Shown piece by piece: positions 16,712-25,002 of a stretch of 35,051 bases of DNA. The translations under genes and the position numbers were made by a program. Position 1 is the stretch's first letter. The number at the start of each line of letters is the position of its first letter. This DNA is from an uncultured Myxococcales bacterium (GTDB lineage Bacteria; Myxococcota_A; Bradymonadia; UBA7976; UBA1532). The stretch is taken from the NCBI GenBank assembly GCA_903847385.1, contig CAINDO010000129.1:1-35051 (forward strand), written 5' to 3'. Under the pieces are notes generated by a model. That model did not search any database. It was not told the DNA's origin and saw only the letters and a program-made list of their open reading frames with translations.

Positions 16712-18047
16712 GCACCGCACCCACCGCGCGGAACACACCGCGCGGCGTGGAGTCCGGCGAGAAGAGCCGGAACGCCAGGCGCCCCGAGCCGATGCGGAGC
16801 AGGGCCGCCGTGGCGAAGAGCACGCGAAAGCTGTCGAGGCTCTCCGTGCCGACCGCCCGCATGAACGCGCCGCCGAGGAGCGTGGCGGCGAAGAGCGTGG
16901 CGCCGCCGGCGAATGCCGCGAGGCCCAGGCCGAGGCTGCGCCGCGGCTCGGGCAGAAGCTCCATCGGCAGGATGAAGAACGCCTGCAGGAAACCCGACCA
17001 GAGGAAGCCCGAGAGCACGCTGTCCCAAAAGACGATGGCCAGGAAGTCGGGCCGCACGAAACACCACTCGATGGGCATGATGCACAGCGCGAGCGCGCAG
17101 GCCGCCAGGATGCGGCGCGCACCGTGCCGCGCGATGCGCTCGGCCCAGAACCGCGTGCTCGCCATGCGCACCGACAGCTGGATGACCACGAGGCTGGAGA
17201 TGGCCAGGAACGACATGCCCAGCCGCTGCTGCATGAAGACCTGCCAGAACGCCAGCGGCAGCCCGATGTTGAAGTTCCAGACCATATTGAAGAGCAGCCA
17301 GCGCCGGAACCCGGGCTCGCGGGCGACCTCGCGGACCTGCGCGCCATAGGTCGGGCCGGGGGTCGGGTCCGGGCCGGGGGCGGTCCGTTCGAGCTCGGGC
17401 CAGCGCAGCAGCGTGAGCCCGCCCGCAGCGCCCAGGAGCGCCGTGGTCACGCCGATGGCCCCGAAGGCCAGCGGGCGACTGTCCGGCGCGTCGAAGCGGT
17501 CGAGCACGAGCGCCGCCAGGGGCGACAGGACGAGGGTGGCGGCGGCCGCCGCCCGATGGCGTGGCGCGAAGGTGCGCGCGCGCTGCTCCGAGGGCACGAT
17601 CTCGGCCAGCCAGGCCGACACGCCGTTCTGGCCGAGCATGTTCAGGAAGGCCATGCAGAGCACCGCGGCCATCGCGGCCACGAGCGCGCCGGTGCCGTGC
17701 AGCCCCACCGCCACGAGACCCGTGGGCACGAGCCACAGCAGACGCCCGAAGACGACCGCCGGGACCATGTAGCTCTTGCGCGAGGGGAGCCGCCGCTCCA
17801 GAAGCGGCACCGCGAGCTGACCCAACTGCGCGAGGTACGGCAGCCCCCACAGGAGCGACATCGCGATGGGTCCCGCCTGCAGCGACAGAGCGAAGCCGGC
17901 GAGGACCGCGCCCGTCGTCAGGGTCGAGAAGGCGTCGGTGAAGAAACCCTCGAGGGCGAAGACATGGGGCCGGAGGGGGGGCGGCGAGGCCGGGTCGTGG
18001 GATCGCAAAACGGGGCGAGCATAGCGCCCCGCGGGCACATGGGCCAT
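16698..18047 (-). CDS. MFS transporter
   Basis: A polytopic membrane protein of about 449 residues with about twelve hydrophobic segments in two halves joined by a Pro-rich loop (ELERTAPGPDPTPGPTYGAQ). EGFFTDAFSTLTTGAVLAGF opens TM1, LLWGLPYLAQLGQLAVPLLE TM2, and the TM2-3 loop is basic (ERRLPSRKSY). The second half includes FNMVWNFNIGLPLAFWQVFM. Overall it resembles the major facilitator superfamily branch of small efflux-type proteins; no substrate is evident. The start is uncertain. The ATG at 18047 overlaps the start region of the divergent permease, whereas a TTG at 18008 has a -10-like TATGCT (18018-18023) just upstream and starts closer to TM1. The 3' end overlaps the deoxyhypusine synthase-like gene by 14 bp. 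Confidence 0.82.
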   Translation of the reverse strand: MAHVPAGRYARPVLRSHDPASPPPLRPHVFALEGFFTDAFSTLTTGAVLAGFALSLQAGPIAMSLLWGLPYLAQLGQLAVPLLERRLPSRKSYMVPAVVFGRLLWLVPTGLVAVGLHGTGALVAAMAAVLCMAFLNMLGQNGVSAWLAEIVPSEQRARTFAPRHRAAAAATLVLSPLAALVLDRFDAPDSRPLAFGAIGVTTALLGAAGGLTLLRWPELERTAPGPDPTPGPTYGAQVREVAREPGFRRWLLFNMVWNFNIGLPLAFWQVFMQQRLGMSFLAISSLVVIQLSVRMASTRFWAERIARHGARRILAACALALCIMPIEWCFVRPDFLAIVFWDSVLSGFLWSGFLQAFFILPMELLPEPRRSLGLGLAAFAGGATLFAATLLGGAFMRAVGTESLDSFRVLFATAALLRIGSGRLAFRLFSPDSTPRGVFRAVGAVLRPR

Positions 18048-18057
18048 GATGGCCGGC

Positions 18058-19416
18058 ATGCCATCCACGGACGAAGGGCGCCTGCTGCGCGCCATCGGGC
18101 CCCTCGCGGGCGTACTGATCGTCGTCAACGCGACGATCGGCACGGGGATCTTCAAGACACCGGCCAAGGTCGCGCGCCTCGCGGGCTCGCTGGAGGCCTA
18201 CATGCTGGTGTGGGTGGCCGGCGGCGTGATCGCGCTGTGCGGCGCGCTGACGCTGGCGGAGCTGGCCGCCGCCCTGCCCCGCACCGGCGGCATCTACGAG
18301 TACCTGCGCCGGGCGTGGGGGCGCTCCGTGGCGTTCCTGTTCGGGTGGACGATGCTCGTGCTGCTCATCCCGAGTGCGCTGGGGAGCTTCGCGCGGCTGG
18401 CCGCCGAGGCGGTGTCCGCGCTCACGGGCGCCGCGCCGGACCGAACGCGGGAGTCGCTCGTGGCGGTCGGGATCCTGGCCGCCTGCGCGGTCGCCAATCT
18501 GTTTGGCGTGCGGTCGTCGACCCAGGTGCAGTCCGGCGTCGCCGCGGCGAAGTACCTGGGCGTGGCGCTCTTGGCGCTCTTGGGTCTGTTCGCGCCGCTG
18601 GCAGCGGGCGCGACGGTGCCGGTGCCCGCCGACGCGCCGACGTTCCTGACGACACCGACGCTGGCGGGGTGTTTCACGGCGCTCGTGTCCGTGATGTGGT
18701 CGTACGATGGCTGGGCGGATCTGTCGCGGGTGTCCGGCGAGGTGCGGGACCCCGCGCGCACACTGCCCCGCGCGCTGATCCTGGGCACGCTGGCCATCCT
18801 GGTCATCTATCTGTTGGCCAACCTGGGGTACGCCCGCACGCTGGGGCTCGACGGCCTGCGGCGCTCCACCGTGGGTGAACACATGCCGGCGGCGCATCTG
18901 GCCACGCTGACCCTGGGGGACGTAGGCCGGTCGCTGCTGGGCACGCTGATCTTCGTCTCGTGCATCGGCGCGTGCATGACCAACCTGCTGACGGCTCCGC
19001 GCGTGTTCGTGCCCCTGGCGGCGGACGGTCTGTTCATCGCCGCGCTCGGGCGGGTGTCGGAGCGGCACGCGGTGCCGGCGCGGGCCATCGGCGTGGCGGC
19101 GGTGGTGGGCGCCGGGTACGTGGCCTCGCGCACGTTCGAGCAGCTCACGGACGCGTTCGTCGTCGGCTTCTTCCCCTTCTACATGCTGGCGGTGCTGGCC
19201 GTGTTCCGCCTGCGCCGCACCGAGCCGGACCTGCCACGGCCCTTCCGCGTGCCGCTGTACCCGCTGGTCCCCATCGTGTTCCTGGTCGGCGCCGGGTGCC
19301 TGATGGCCGGCGCGCTGCTCGACGCCGACCGGACGGCCGTGTTCGCGCTGGGGGTGATGCTCGCCGGGTTTCCGGTGCAGTGGGCGTGGCGGCGGTTCGT
19401 GGGGACGAACGGGTAG
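18058..19416 (+). CDS. APC-superfamily amino acid permease
   Basis: A 452-residue inner-membrane transporter of the amino acid-polyamine-organocation superfamily, with twelve predicted spans. TM1 contains the unwound substrate-site signature TIGTGIFKTPAKVAR. TM2-3 shows LTLAELAAALPRTGGIYEYL, a segment highly typical of the LAT/SteT-like branch. TM6 carries VMWSYDGWADLSRVSGEV, where the W/Y and G residues line the substrate site. Spans 11-12 are compact at the C-terminus (FPVQWAWRRFVGTNG). These families exchange or import neutral amino acids with protons. Possible starts are ATGs at 18046, 18049 and 18058; I prefer 18058 because family N-termini are short. It converges on a lipoprotein gene with 7 bp between stops. 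Confidence 0.9.
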   Translation: MPSTDEGRLLRAIGPLAGVLIVVNATIGTGIFKTPAKVARLAGSLEAYMLVWVAGGVIALCGALTLAELAAALPRTGGIYEYLRRAWGRSVAFLFGWTMLVLLIPSALGSFARLAAEAVSALTGAAPDRTRESLVAVGILAACAVANLFGVRSSTQVQSGVAAAKYLGVALLALLGLFAPLAAGATVPVPADAPTFLTTPTLAGCFTALVSVMWSYDGWADLSRVSGEVRDPARTLPRALILGTLAILVIYLLANLGYARTLGLDGLRRSTVGEHMPAAHLATLTLGDVGRSLLGTLIFVSCIGACMTNLLTAPRVFVPLAADGLFIAALGRVSERHAVPARAIGVAAVVGAGYVASRTFEQLTDAFVVGFFPFYMLAVLAVFRLRRTEPDLPRPFRVPLYPLVPIVFLVGAGCLMAGALLDADRTAVFALGVMLAGFPVQWAWRRFVGTNG

Positions 19417-19423
19417 GGCGGGG

Positions 19424-21916
19424 TCAGAAGCGGGCGTCGATCACGATGGTCTCGCCGGGGTTGCCCGGGACGTGCTCGAAGGTGGCCTGCGCCCGACCGT
19501 GCAAGGCGGCGGCATCGCCCCGCGTGCGGACCTCGCGGTCGAAGGTGACCTCGCCGGAGATCGCGCAGGAAGGCGGGCCGCCGTTCTCGGCGTCGCTGGT
19601 CTGGAAGAGGCAGACCCGGGCGTGGGCCAGGTCGGGGTCGGCTTCGAGGACCCAGAGCCGACCGCCGGTCAGGCCGAGCTCGGGGCCGTCGGGGATGAGC
19701 CAGGCGACGACGAGGCCGTTCCGCGGCGCCCCGGGGTCAGTCACCTCGGGCGTGCTGTACAGGTATCGCTCGGTCAGGGCGTCGTTGCAAAGACCGTTGC
19801 CCGCGCCCAGGCACGGCGGTGTGTCGCACGTGCAGACGACACTCGGCTCGGCGGGCGCCTGGAACGCCGGGTCGACGGTCAATGGGAGCACCATGTCCCG
19901 CGCGCGGTCCCAGGGCTCGGGGCCCCAGCCGGTGCCGTACGCCGGGCAGGTCCGGTCCGTGGGGTCGCACTCCACGGGCTGAGTGTACCCCGCGGCCGGG
20001 CAACCGCCCGAGAACCAGAGGCAGGGGGCGTCCTGGGCCGTGCAGAAGATCGCCGGAGGCAGCGCCCCGCCGCATTCGGCGAAGAGGAAACCCGTCGCGC
20101 ATGTGTCGAGCGGGGGCGGCTCTGCGGGGCACGCGTCGCCCCGCTCGACCAGGAGGATCGGCCCGGCGGTGCTGTCCCCGGGCTGCCCCAGGACGACCGG
20201 GTACACGCCGGGCTGGTCGGGCAGTGTGAACGGGGCGGGCTCCGGGAATTCCCAAGAGATCGCCCCCTGGGGCTGACCGCACTCGACCACGTTGTTCCAG
20301 GCGGTGACGAAGAAGCCGATGCCCTCGCTCGCCGGCTCGATCTCCAGGTGCGAGAAGGACTCACCGCAGGAGATCGGGCCCTCGTCGCCGCTGAACCACG
20401 TTGTGCCGGGGTCGGCGATCACCGCCGTGCCTTCGACGCGGCTGCCGCCCGGCAGGCCCGGAAAGTGGGTCGCCTCGGCGGGCATTTCGAGGCGGACGAT
20501 GGACGCTTGGGACTGGATCAGCGCCGTCTGGAGCGCCTCGCGGGCGACCTGGCGCGGGGTCCAGTCGTCGGGCACGCCGGGCTCCGCGGCGCAGACTGCC
20601 GTGCCGTTGAGGCGCGCGCGCACGGGCCTCGACGCGGGGCAGTTGAAGCGCAGTGAGTCGGGACCGACGCAGTACGACTCGGCGCCGCGTTCGACGATCA
20701 CGCCCTGGCAATCGGTGCGGGCGCAGTCGTCGCAGGCGAAGCAGAGCGCCCGGATCGGCAGCGGGACGAGGCCGGGCAGGCCGTCGGCGGGACAGAACAG
20801 GTGCGCCCCGAGCAGGGCGCGCAGGGCGTCCATGATGGCGGACACGGTGGCTTCGGGCTGGCAGTTGGTGAAGTTGCGAATGTCGATGGGGTCCTCGCCA
20901 TCGCGCTGGAAGGTCAGGTAGTCGCCACCCTCCATTTGGCCCTGGCAGGGCTCAGCGTGATCGAGGATCGCCTGGAAGCCCGGCCCCCACGTGGGGATTT
21001 CGACCGTGGCGAACTCCGCGGGCGTGAGGTCGAACTCGAGCGTGCCGAGGGAGTCGCTGAGGACCAGGGTGTGGGGCGCGCGGACGCCGAGCGTGTACGT
21101 GCAGGCGCCGAGCAGTTGCGGGGCGTCCGGGAGCAGCGGCGCTGGCTCGCAGGGACCCCACCCCCACGTGAGGGAGAGTAAGACCAGCCCTGGGCCCGTG
21201 GGCGGCTCGCCCTGGCCCTCGCAGAGCACCTCGCGCGGTTCGCCCTGGTCGACGCAGGTCGAGAGGTCCAGGCCCGACCACGTCTCGTCGCACGCCGCGT
21301 CGAGTCCGCGCTCGGCGACCGCCGCGACCTCGCCCGTCGGGCGGTAGTAAAGCGTCGCTCCGTCGTTCCTGCCGATGCGGACGTAGGTCTCGCCGCAGAA
21401 CGTGCAGTCCTGCTCGGTGTGCGAGCCGATGCAGCCCCGGCTCAGGTCGGCCAGGGCCGGGCAGTCGGCGCCGCACCAGGGGTTGTCGGCCAGCGCCTGC
21501 ACGGGGCACTCGCCACCGGCGCAGTTCTCGCCCACGCCGGAGGCCGCGACGCAGGCCCCTTCGAGACACGAGAGCCCGCCAGTTTCGGAACCGTCGCCGC
21601 AGTCGGCGTCCGTCTCGCAGCCTTGCGCGCAGATGCGGGCGCCACCTTCGCAGGTCGCCGGGTCGACGCAGCGCGTGCCTGAGGACTCGGCCGCGCAGGC
21701 CTCGTCCGCGTCGCAGGCAACGGTACATAGCCCGCAGAGGCACTCCAGCCCGGCGGCGCACTCGGCGGATTCAGCGCAGGGCGCCAAGAAGTGCGACTCG
21801 CCGGATACGCTGGGCGAGGGCGACTGCGGATCGGCCTGGCAGCCGGACATGACGATTGCCGCGAGGGCCGCGAGGGGGAAGACGAGGACGACGGGGCTGG
21901 TACGCGCGGGCTTCAT
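19424..21916 (-). CDS. Large Cys-rich lipoprotein A with duplicated 5' cassette
   Basis: An 830-residue lipoprotein starting MKPARTSPVVLVFPLAALAA with lipobox VMSGC. The mature N-terminus (QADPQSPSPSVSGESHFLAP) and a Cys-rich segment containing LECLCGLCTVAC are nearly identical to those of lipoprotein B (start 23545). After about residue 75 the two differ. This protein continues with further Cys clusters (CETDADCGDGSE, CGADCPALADLSRGC), a central Cys-poor part that looks beta-rich, another Cys cluster (CFACDDCARTDCQG), and a C-terminal strand-rich domain ending HVPGNPGETIVIDARF. No enzyme motif was recognised. A -10-like TACGGT ends 6 nt before the ATG with no SD sequence, predicting leaderless translation. 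Role unknown; probably outer-membrane or surface located. Confidence 0.85.
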   Translation of the reverse strand: MKPARTSPVVLVFPLAALAAIVMSGCQADPQSPSPSVSGESHFLAPCAESAECAAGLECLCGLCTVACDADEACAAESSGTRCVDPATCEGGARICAQGCETDADCGDGSETGGLSCLEGACVAASGVGENCAGGECPVQALADNPWCGADCPALADLSRGCIGSHTEQDCTFCGETYVRIGRNDGATLYYRPTGEVAAVAERGLDAACDETWSGLDLSTCVDQGEPREVLCEGQGEPPTGPGLVLLSLTWGWGPCEPAPLLPDAPQLLGACTYTLGVRAPHTLVLSDSLGTLEFDLTPAEFATVEIPTWGPGFQAILDHAEPCQGQMEGGDYLTFQRDGEDPIDIRNFTNCQPEATVSAIMDALRALLGAHLFCPADGLPGLVPLPIRALCFACDDCARTDCQGVIVERGAESYCVGPDSLRFNCPASRPVRARLNGTAVCAAEPGVPDDWTPRQVAREALQTALIQSQASIVRLEMPAEATHFPGLPGGSRVEGTAVIADPGTTWFSGDEGPISCGESFSHLEIEPASEGIGFFVTAWNNVVECGQPQGAISWEFPEPAPFTLPDQPGVYPVVLGQPGDSTAGPILLVERGDACPAEPPPLDTCATGFLFAECGGALPPAIFCTAQDAPCLWFSGGCPAAGYTQPVECDPTDRTCPAYGTGWGPEPWDRARDMVLPLTVDPAFQAPAEPSVVCTCDTPPCLGAGNGLCNDALTERYLYSTPEVTDPGAPRNGLVVAWLIPDGPELGLTGGRLWVLEADPDLAHARVCLFQTSDAENGGPPSCAISGEVTFDREVRTRGDAAALHGRAQATFEHVPGNPGETIVIDARF
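20985..20996. repeat. Palindrome CCCCACGTGGGG, copy 1
   Basis: A perfect 12 bp palindrome inside the lipoprotein A coding region, where the minus-strand frame reads Pro-Thr-Trp-Gly. A related CCCCACGTGAGGG lies at 21162. Other copies are at 24381, 24632 and 31375. Confidence 0.6.
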
Positions 21917-21966
21917 GGAGTCACCGTAGCACGCGCGTTCGCGGGCCAAGTAGCGTGGGATCCCAC
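21718..21966 (-). repeat. Duplicated promoter/signal-peptide cassette, copy A
   Basis: This stretch, reading on the minus strand from the palindrome through the promoter, start codon, signal peptide and LECLCGLCTVAC segment, is very similar at DNA level to 23327-23596. A short in-frame insertion (about 18 bp) distinguishes the signal peptides. Downstream sequences are unrelated or strongly diverged, so the cassette was duplicated or swapped as a unit. Confidence 0.75.
21917..21966 (-). promoter_or_regulatory. Shared promoter module, site 1 (lipoprotein A)
   Basis: Read on the minus strand: a perfect palindrome GTGGGATCCCAC (21955-21966), TTGGCC (21944-21949) as a possible -35, 15 bp, then TACGGT (21923-21928), 6 nt and the ATG. 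The palindrome centre lies about 44 bp before the start codon. Wider arms (21949-21972, 11 of 12 pairs) also cover the stop codon of the upstream gene. The same layout occurs before 23545 and 26004. Confidence 0.6.
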
Positions 21967-21967
21967 A

Positions 21968-23545
21968 CTACTCCCGGCGGCGCATCACGAAGCCGAGCCA
22001 CCCGTTCGGGTCGTCGGTGGAGCAGGTCTCCGCCCAGGTGTGAGCGCTGCAGACATCCAGATCGAAGGTCCGCCCGGCCAGCGTGACCTCGGTCTCGCCG
22101 GGCAGCCACGTGGCGGTGGCCCCGTCGTCGCTGACGGTGATCGGATGCCCCTCGGCGGCCCACACGTCGGGCAGGCCGCGATTCCGAGTTGTGAGACACG
22201 TCGGCGGGGCGAGGGCGAGCCGCACGCCAGTGAGCTCCTCAGCTGCCTGGTTGGGCTGCGCGTCCACGGCGACCAGGGCGAGTCCGGCGGCGTCCCACAA
22301 CTCGACATTCAGATTCTGCCACCAGCCGTAGCCCTGGAGCCGCACATGCGCGCGGACCGGCGGTCTCAGGGCCGGGCGCGGCAGCGTCGAGTGCCAGGTG
22401 ATGCCTGCCCAGGCCACCACCGACGCCGGGTTCATCGAGTCGGTCGGGACCAGTTCGAGGCCATCCGCCGCCGCGACGTCGACGTCGCAGTCGAAGAGCG
22501 CGTCCAGGTCGGAGGCAAGGTCCGGCTCGGCCGCAAGCGCTTCGGGCCGCAGCGAAACGGTCAGCTCGAACGCAGGGTTCCAACGGTTCGACCAGTCGCC
22601 GGCACACTCGGCGGCGTCGTGCCGGGGAACGGAGAGCCACTCGATTCGTGAGGCCGACCCCGGCGTTTCCGGGCAGCCGTAGTTCTGCCCGAGCGTCACC
22701 GTCGACGTGAGCATGTCCCGACGCTCCCCCGGCCGGAGCGTCTCTCCGTACCCGAAGCTTCGAGCGTAGTCCCGCGGGCAGGCAGCGTCCGGGTCGCACG
22801 CCAGTTCCGGCCCCGGCTCCGCCCCGAGCCACGGCGCGAGCTCCGTCCACGTGCCGGCCATCGCGCGCAGGGGTTCCCAGGTGCATGGCCCGGCCTCGAA
22901 GAGAAACGCCTCGCCGTACATGCGGATGTAGACCTGACCCGTCGTCGGCGCGGCGTCGGCGGGCAGGTCGGCGAACGGTCCGGTCAGGGTGTACTGCGTC
23001 TGCGCGCCGGTTCCATCGCGGATCGTGTAACGGAGGGCGCCCGGCGTGGCCTCGAGCGAAACGATGCTGCCCGTCACCGGGCCGCTCGGGATCGGCGAGA
23101 GCGTGAGGCCCAGGCTGCGGGGCACGGTGCCACAGGCGCCCGCGTCCGGGTCCGGCGCTGGCCGGGCGTCGATGGATCCACACGAACCTCCATCACACGT
23201 GGCATCGAACGCCACATCCGCCCGAGCGGGTGCGCGTGCGCAGGTTCGCCCGGCGGCGCCACAGGCCGACGCAACGGCGCAAACGGCGCCCGACTCGACG
23301 GGTTCGCAGGATGCATCGTCCACGCAGGCCACCGTGCACAGGCCGCAGAGGCACTCCAGCCCTGCGGCACAATCGGCGGACGCCACGCAGGGGCTGAGGA
23401 AGTGGGACTCGCCGGAGACGCTGGGCGAGGGCGACTGCGGATCGGCCTGGCAGGCGGACATGACGAATGCCGCGAGGGTCGCGAGGATCAATCGGGCGGC
23501 AAGGGCGAAGACGAGGACGACGGGGCTGAGACGAGCGGGCTTCAT
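21968..23545 (-). CDS. Cys-rich lipoprotein B with duplicated 5' cassette
   Basis: A 525-residue lipoprotein. The signal peptide begins MKPARLSPVVLVFALAARLI, longer than that of lipoprotein A by a short insertion, and ends with lipobox VMSAC. The mature start (QADPQSPSPSVSGESHFLSP) and the LECLCGLCTVAC motif match lipoprotein A. The body differs: after an Asp/Ala linker (DARPAPDPDAGACG) it is beta-rich with few cysteines (SLGLTLSPIPSGPVTGSIVS, PGALRYTIRDGTGAQTQYTL), suggesting Ig-like or jelly-roll domains; this is inference. The stop codon lies inside the wide hairpin upstream of lipoprotein A, 51 bp before that gene's ATG. The TACGGT box 6 nt before its own ATG predicts a leaderless transcript. 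No catalytic motif was recognised. Confidence 0.83.
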   Translation of the reverse strand: MKPARLSPVVLVFALAARLILATLAAFVMSACQADPQSPSPSVSGESHFLSPCVASADCAAGLECLCGLCTVACVDDASCEPVESGAVCAVASACGAAGRTCARAPARADVAFDATCDGGSCGSIDARPAPDPDAGACGTVPRSLGLTLSPIPSGPVTGSIVSLEATPGALRYTIRDGTGAQTQYTLTGPFADLPADAAPTTGQVYIRMYGEAFLFEAGPCTWEPLRAMAGTWTELAPWLGAEPGPELACDPDAACPRDYARSFGYGETLRPGERRDMLTSTVTLGQNYGCPETPGSASRIEWLSVPRHDAAECAGDWSNRWNPAFELTVSLRPEALAAEPDLASDLDALFDCDVDVAAADGLELVPTDSMNPASVVAWAGITWHSTLPRPALRPPVRAHVRLQGYGWWQNLNVELWDAAGLALVAVDAQPNQAAEELTGVRLALAPPTCLTTRNRGLPDVWAAEGHPITVSDDGATATWLPGETEVTLAGRTFDLDVCSAHTWAETCSTDDPNGWLGFVMRRRE

Positions 23546-23596
23546 GGGGCCACCGTAGCACGCCCCCCCCGCGGGCCAAGGAGCGTCGGCTCCCAC
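23327..23596 (-). repeat. Duplicated promoter/signal-peptide cassette, copy B
   Basis: The partner of 21718-21966. It includes the palindrome-like GTCGGCTCCCAC, the TACGGT box, the ATG, the signal peptide and the first Cys cluster. Within it, runs such as CTGGGCGAGGGCGACTGCGG are identical between copies. Confidence 0.75.
23546..23596 (-). promoter_or_regulatory. Shared promoter module, site 2 (lipoprotein B)
   Basis: On the minus strand: GTGGGAGCCGAC (23585-23596), an imperfect version of the palindrome, TTGGCC (23574-23579), 16 bp, TACGGT (23552-23557), 6 nt, then the ATG. The palindrome lies 27 bp from the -10 box, against 26 bp at sites 1 and 3. A run of eight C/G bases in the spacer may explain the one-base difference. 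Confidence 0.55.
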
Positions 23597-23624
23597 CCTC
23601 ATGACTCAGGGTGCAAAATTTCAA

Positions 23625-23655
23625 TGGACAAAAAACCTGGTTTTTAGTCTATACA
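23625..23655 (+). promoter_or_regulatory. Candidate promoter with 23 bp operator-like palindrome, HNH gene
   Basis: TGGACA (23625-23630) and TATACA (23650-23655) resemble -35 and -10 boxes with a 19 bp spacer. A near-perfect palindrome fills the spacer and part of the -35 (23627-23649): GAC-A-AAAAACC, central T, GGTTTTT-A-GTC, 10 of 11 pairs. This is the classic position for a repressor site, and MerR-type regulators also use 19 bp spacers. The stretch is strikingly AT-rich for this window. Confidence 0.5.
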
Positions 23656-23720
23656 GCCCTTGCCAACCGCCACTTCGGTCCCTACCTTCAGCGGCGAACA
23701 ACCGCTCACTTGGGGCCCCC

Positions 23721-24995
23721 ATGTCGACCGAGAGCATTCACATCGCGCTGCGCCGCGCGCGGAGCGCCCACGCGTCCGCCGAACACGACCTCGCCGTCCT
23801 GCTGTGCCGCCTGCACGCGTCCCGACTCTATGCCGAGCGCGGGCACAGCAGCGTCGTACAATACGCCGAGGTCGAGCTGGACCTGACGCCGAGACACACC
23901 ATGGAGCTCGTGGCGATCGGCCGCAAGTTGCCGAAGTTGCCCGCGCTCGCCGCGGCGTTCGCCACCGGGCAGCTCGGGTGGACCAAGGCGCGGGAGCTCA
24001 TCAAGGTCGCCACGGCGGAGACGGACGAAGAGTGGGTCGCACGCGCCCGGACGACGACGAGCCGCGACCTGGAGGCGCTCGTGGCGCACACGCGGCCGGG
24101 GGAGAAGCCGCCAGATACGCGGACGCAGCTGACCCGCGGCCCTGTCCGCAGTGTTCTGCGCTTCGAACTCGACGTGGCCGACGCAGAGATCGTGCGCCGC
24201 GCGCTTCGGCTGCTGCGACTGGAGGGCGAGCACGGCGTCGAGACGTCGGACGCACAACTGCTGACCGAGATGGCGCGCCGCCTGCTCGCGTCGGAGGACG
24301 CACCGCAGGTACCCGCGCCGGCGGCGGCCGACACCCGGTACCGCGTCGTGGTCCACACCGGCCGCAGCGAGGTCGCCGTTCCCCACGTGGGGGAAACGGA
24401 GGTCGATCCCGCGACGGCCGAGATGGCCGCCTGCGACGCGGAGTTGCTGACCGTGGGGCCGGCGTCCACAAACGCGACGGCCGCCTCCGAGCCATCGGAC
24501 CGACTCACCCACGTCGTCTCGCCCGCGGTTCGCCGACGCGTGATCCACCGATTCGGCGACCGTTGCGCCGTGCCGCACTGCCGAAGCCGCCAGTTCCTCG
24601 ACATTCACCACGTCGTGCCGCGCAGCCAGGGCCCCACGTGGGGAGAGGGCGGCCTCCTGCCGCTGTGCCCGATGCACCACCGCGCGATTCACGAGCGGAC
24701 GCTCCTGCTCGTCGTGACGGACGGCACCGCCCGATTCTGCCACGCCGACGGTCAGCCCTTCGGGCCCGGCGCAGAGCCCGCCGGTGTAAACGACGCCGCC
24801 CCCGACGCGCTCGAGCGCCTGCGTGAGGCCCTGGACGGGCCCGGTCGCACCTCCGCCGAGGCGGCGCATCACGCGGGGCTGAGCCACGGCCGCGCCGCGC
24901 ACCTGCTCAGCGTTCTCTACGGGCTCGGGGAGGTCGTCGTCACGCCGTTGGGGGAGTGGCACCGGGTCGACCGGGCGTTGAAGATCGCGAGCTGA
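23721..24995 (+). CDS. HNH endonuclease with DUF222-type N-terminal region
   Basis: A 424-residue protein. The N-terminal half is helical (HASAEHDLAVLLCRLHASRL, HSSVVQYAEVELDLTPRHTM, LPALAAAFATGQLGWTKARE) and resembles the DUF222/13E12-type region found before HNH domains in actinobacterial and myxobacterial repeat families. The HNH nuclease follows: paired Cys in CAVPHC (282-287), the His-His of LDIHHVVPRSQG (296-297) and LLPLCPMHHRAIH, giving the zinc-bound beta-beta-alpha metal fold that cuts DNA. A C-terminal winged-helix-like tail (TSAEAAHHAGLSHGRAAHLL) could bind DNA. Such proteins are often multi-copy and of unknown biological role; a mobile or homing function is possible. The ATG at 23721 follows a 65 nt leader and an AT-rich promoter with a palindrome. 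Two copies of CCCCACGTGGGG lie within the gene. Confidence 0.88.
   Translation: MSTESIHIALRRARSAHASAEHDLAVLLCRLHASRLYAERGHSSVVQYAEVELDLTPRHTMELVAIGRKLPKLPALAAAFATGQLGWTKARELIKVATAETDEEWVARARTTTSRDLEALVAHTRPGEKPPDTRTQLTRGPVRSVLRFELDVADAEIVRRALRLLRLEGEHGVETSDAQLLTEMARRLLASEDAPQVPAPAAADTRYRVVVHTGRSEVAVPHVGETEVDPATAEMAACDAELLTVGPASTNATAASEPSDRLTHVVSPAVRRRVIHRFGDRCAVPHCRSRQFLDIHHVVPRSQGPTWGEGGLLPLCPMHHRAIHERTLLLVVTDGTARFCHADGQPFGPGAEPAGVNDAAPDALERLREALDGPGRTSAEAAHHAGLSHGRAAHLLSVLYGLGEVVVTPLGEWHRVDRALKIAS
24381..24392. repeat. Palindrome CCCCACGTGGGG, copy 2
   Basis: A perfect 12 bp palindrome inside the HNH gene, read there as Pro-His-Val-Gly. The reading frame over the motif differs from copies 1 and 3, so the conservation is not explained by a protein motif. 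Confidence 0.6.
24632..24643. repeat. Palindrome CCCCACGTGGGG, copy 3
   Basis: A perfect 12 bp palindrome in the HNH domain, read as Pro-Thr-Trp-Gly, 251 bp from copy 2. Confidence 0.6.
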
Positions 24996-25002
24996 GGCGC
25001 TG

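Noticed and set aside
16680..16715. Terminator in the overlap of the deoxyhypusine synthase-like and MFS genes
   Set aside because: The genes overlap by 14 bp and no hairpin with a T-tract is present.
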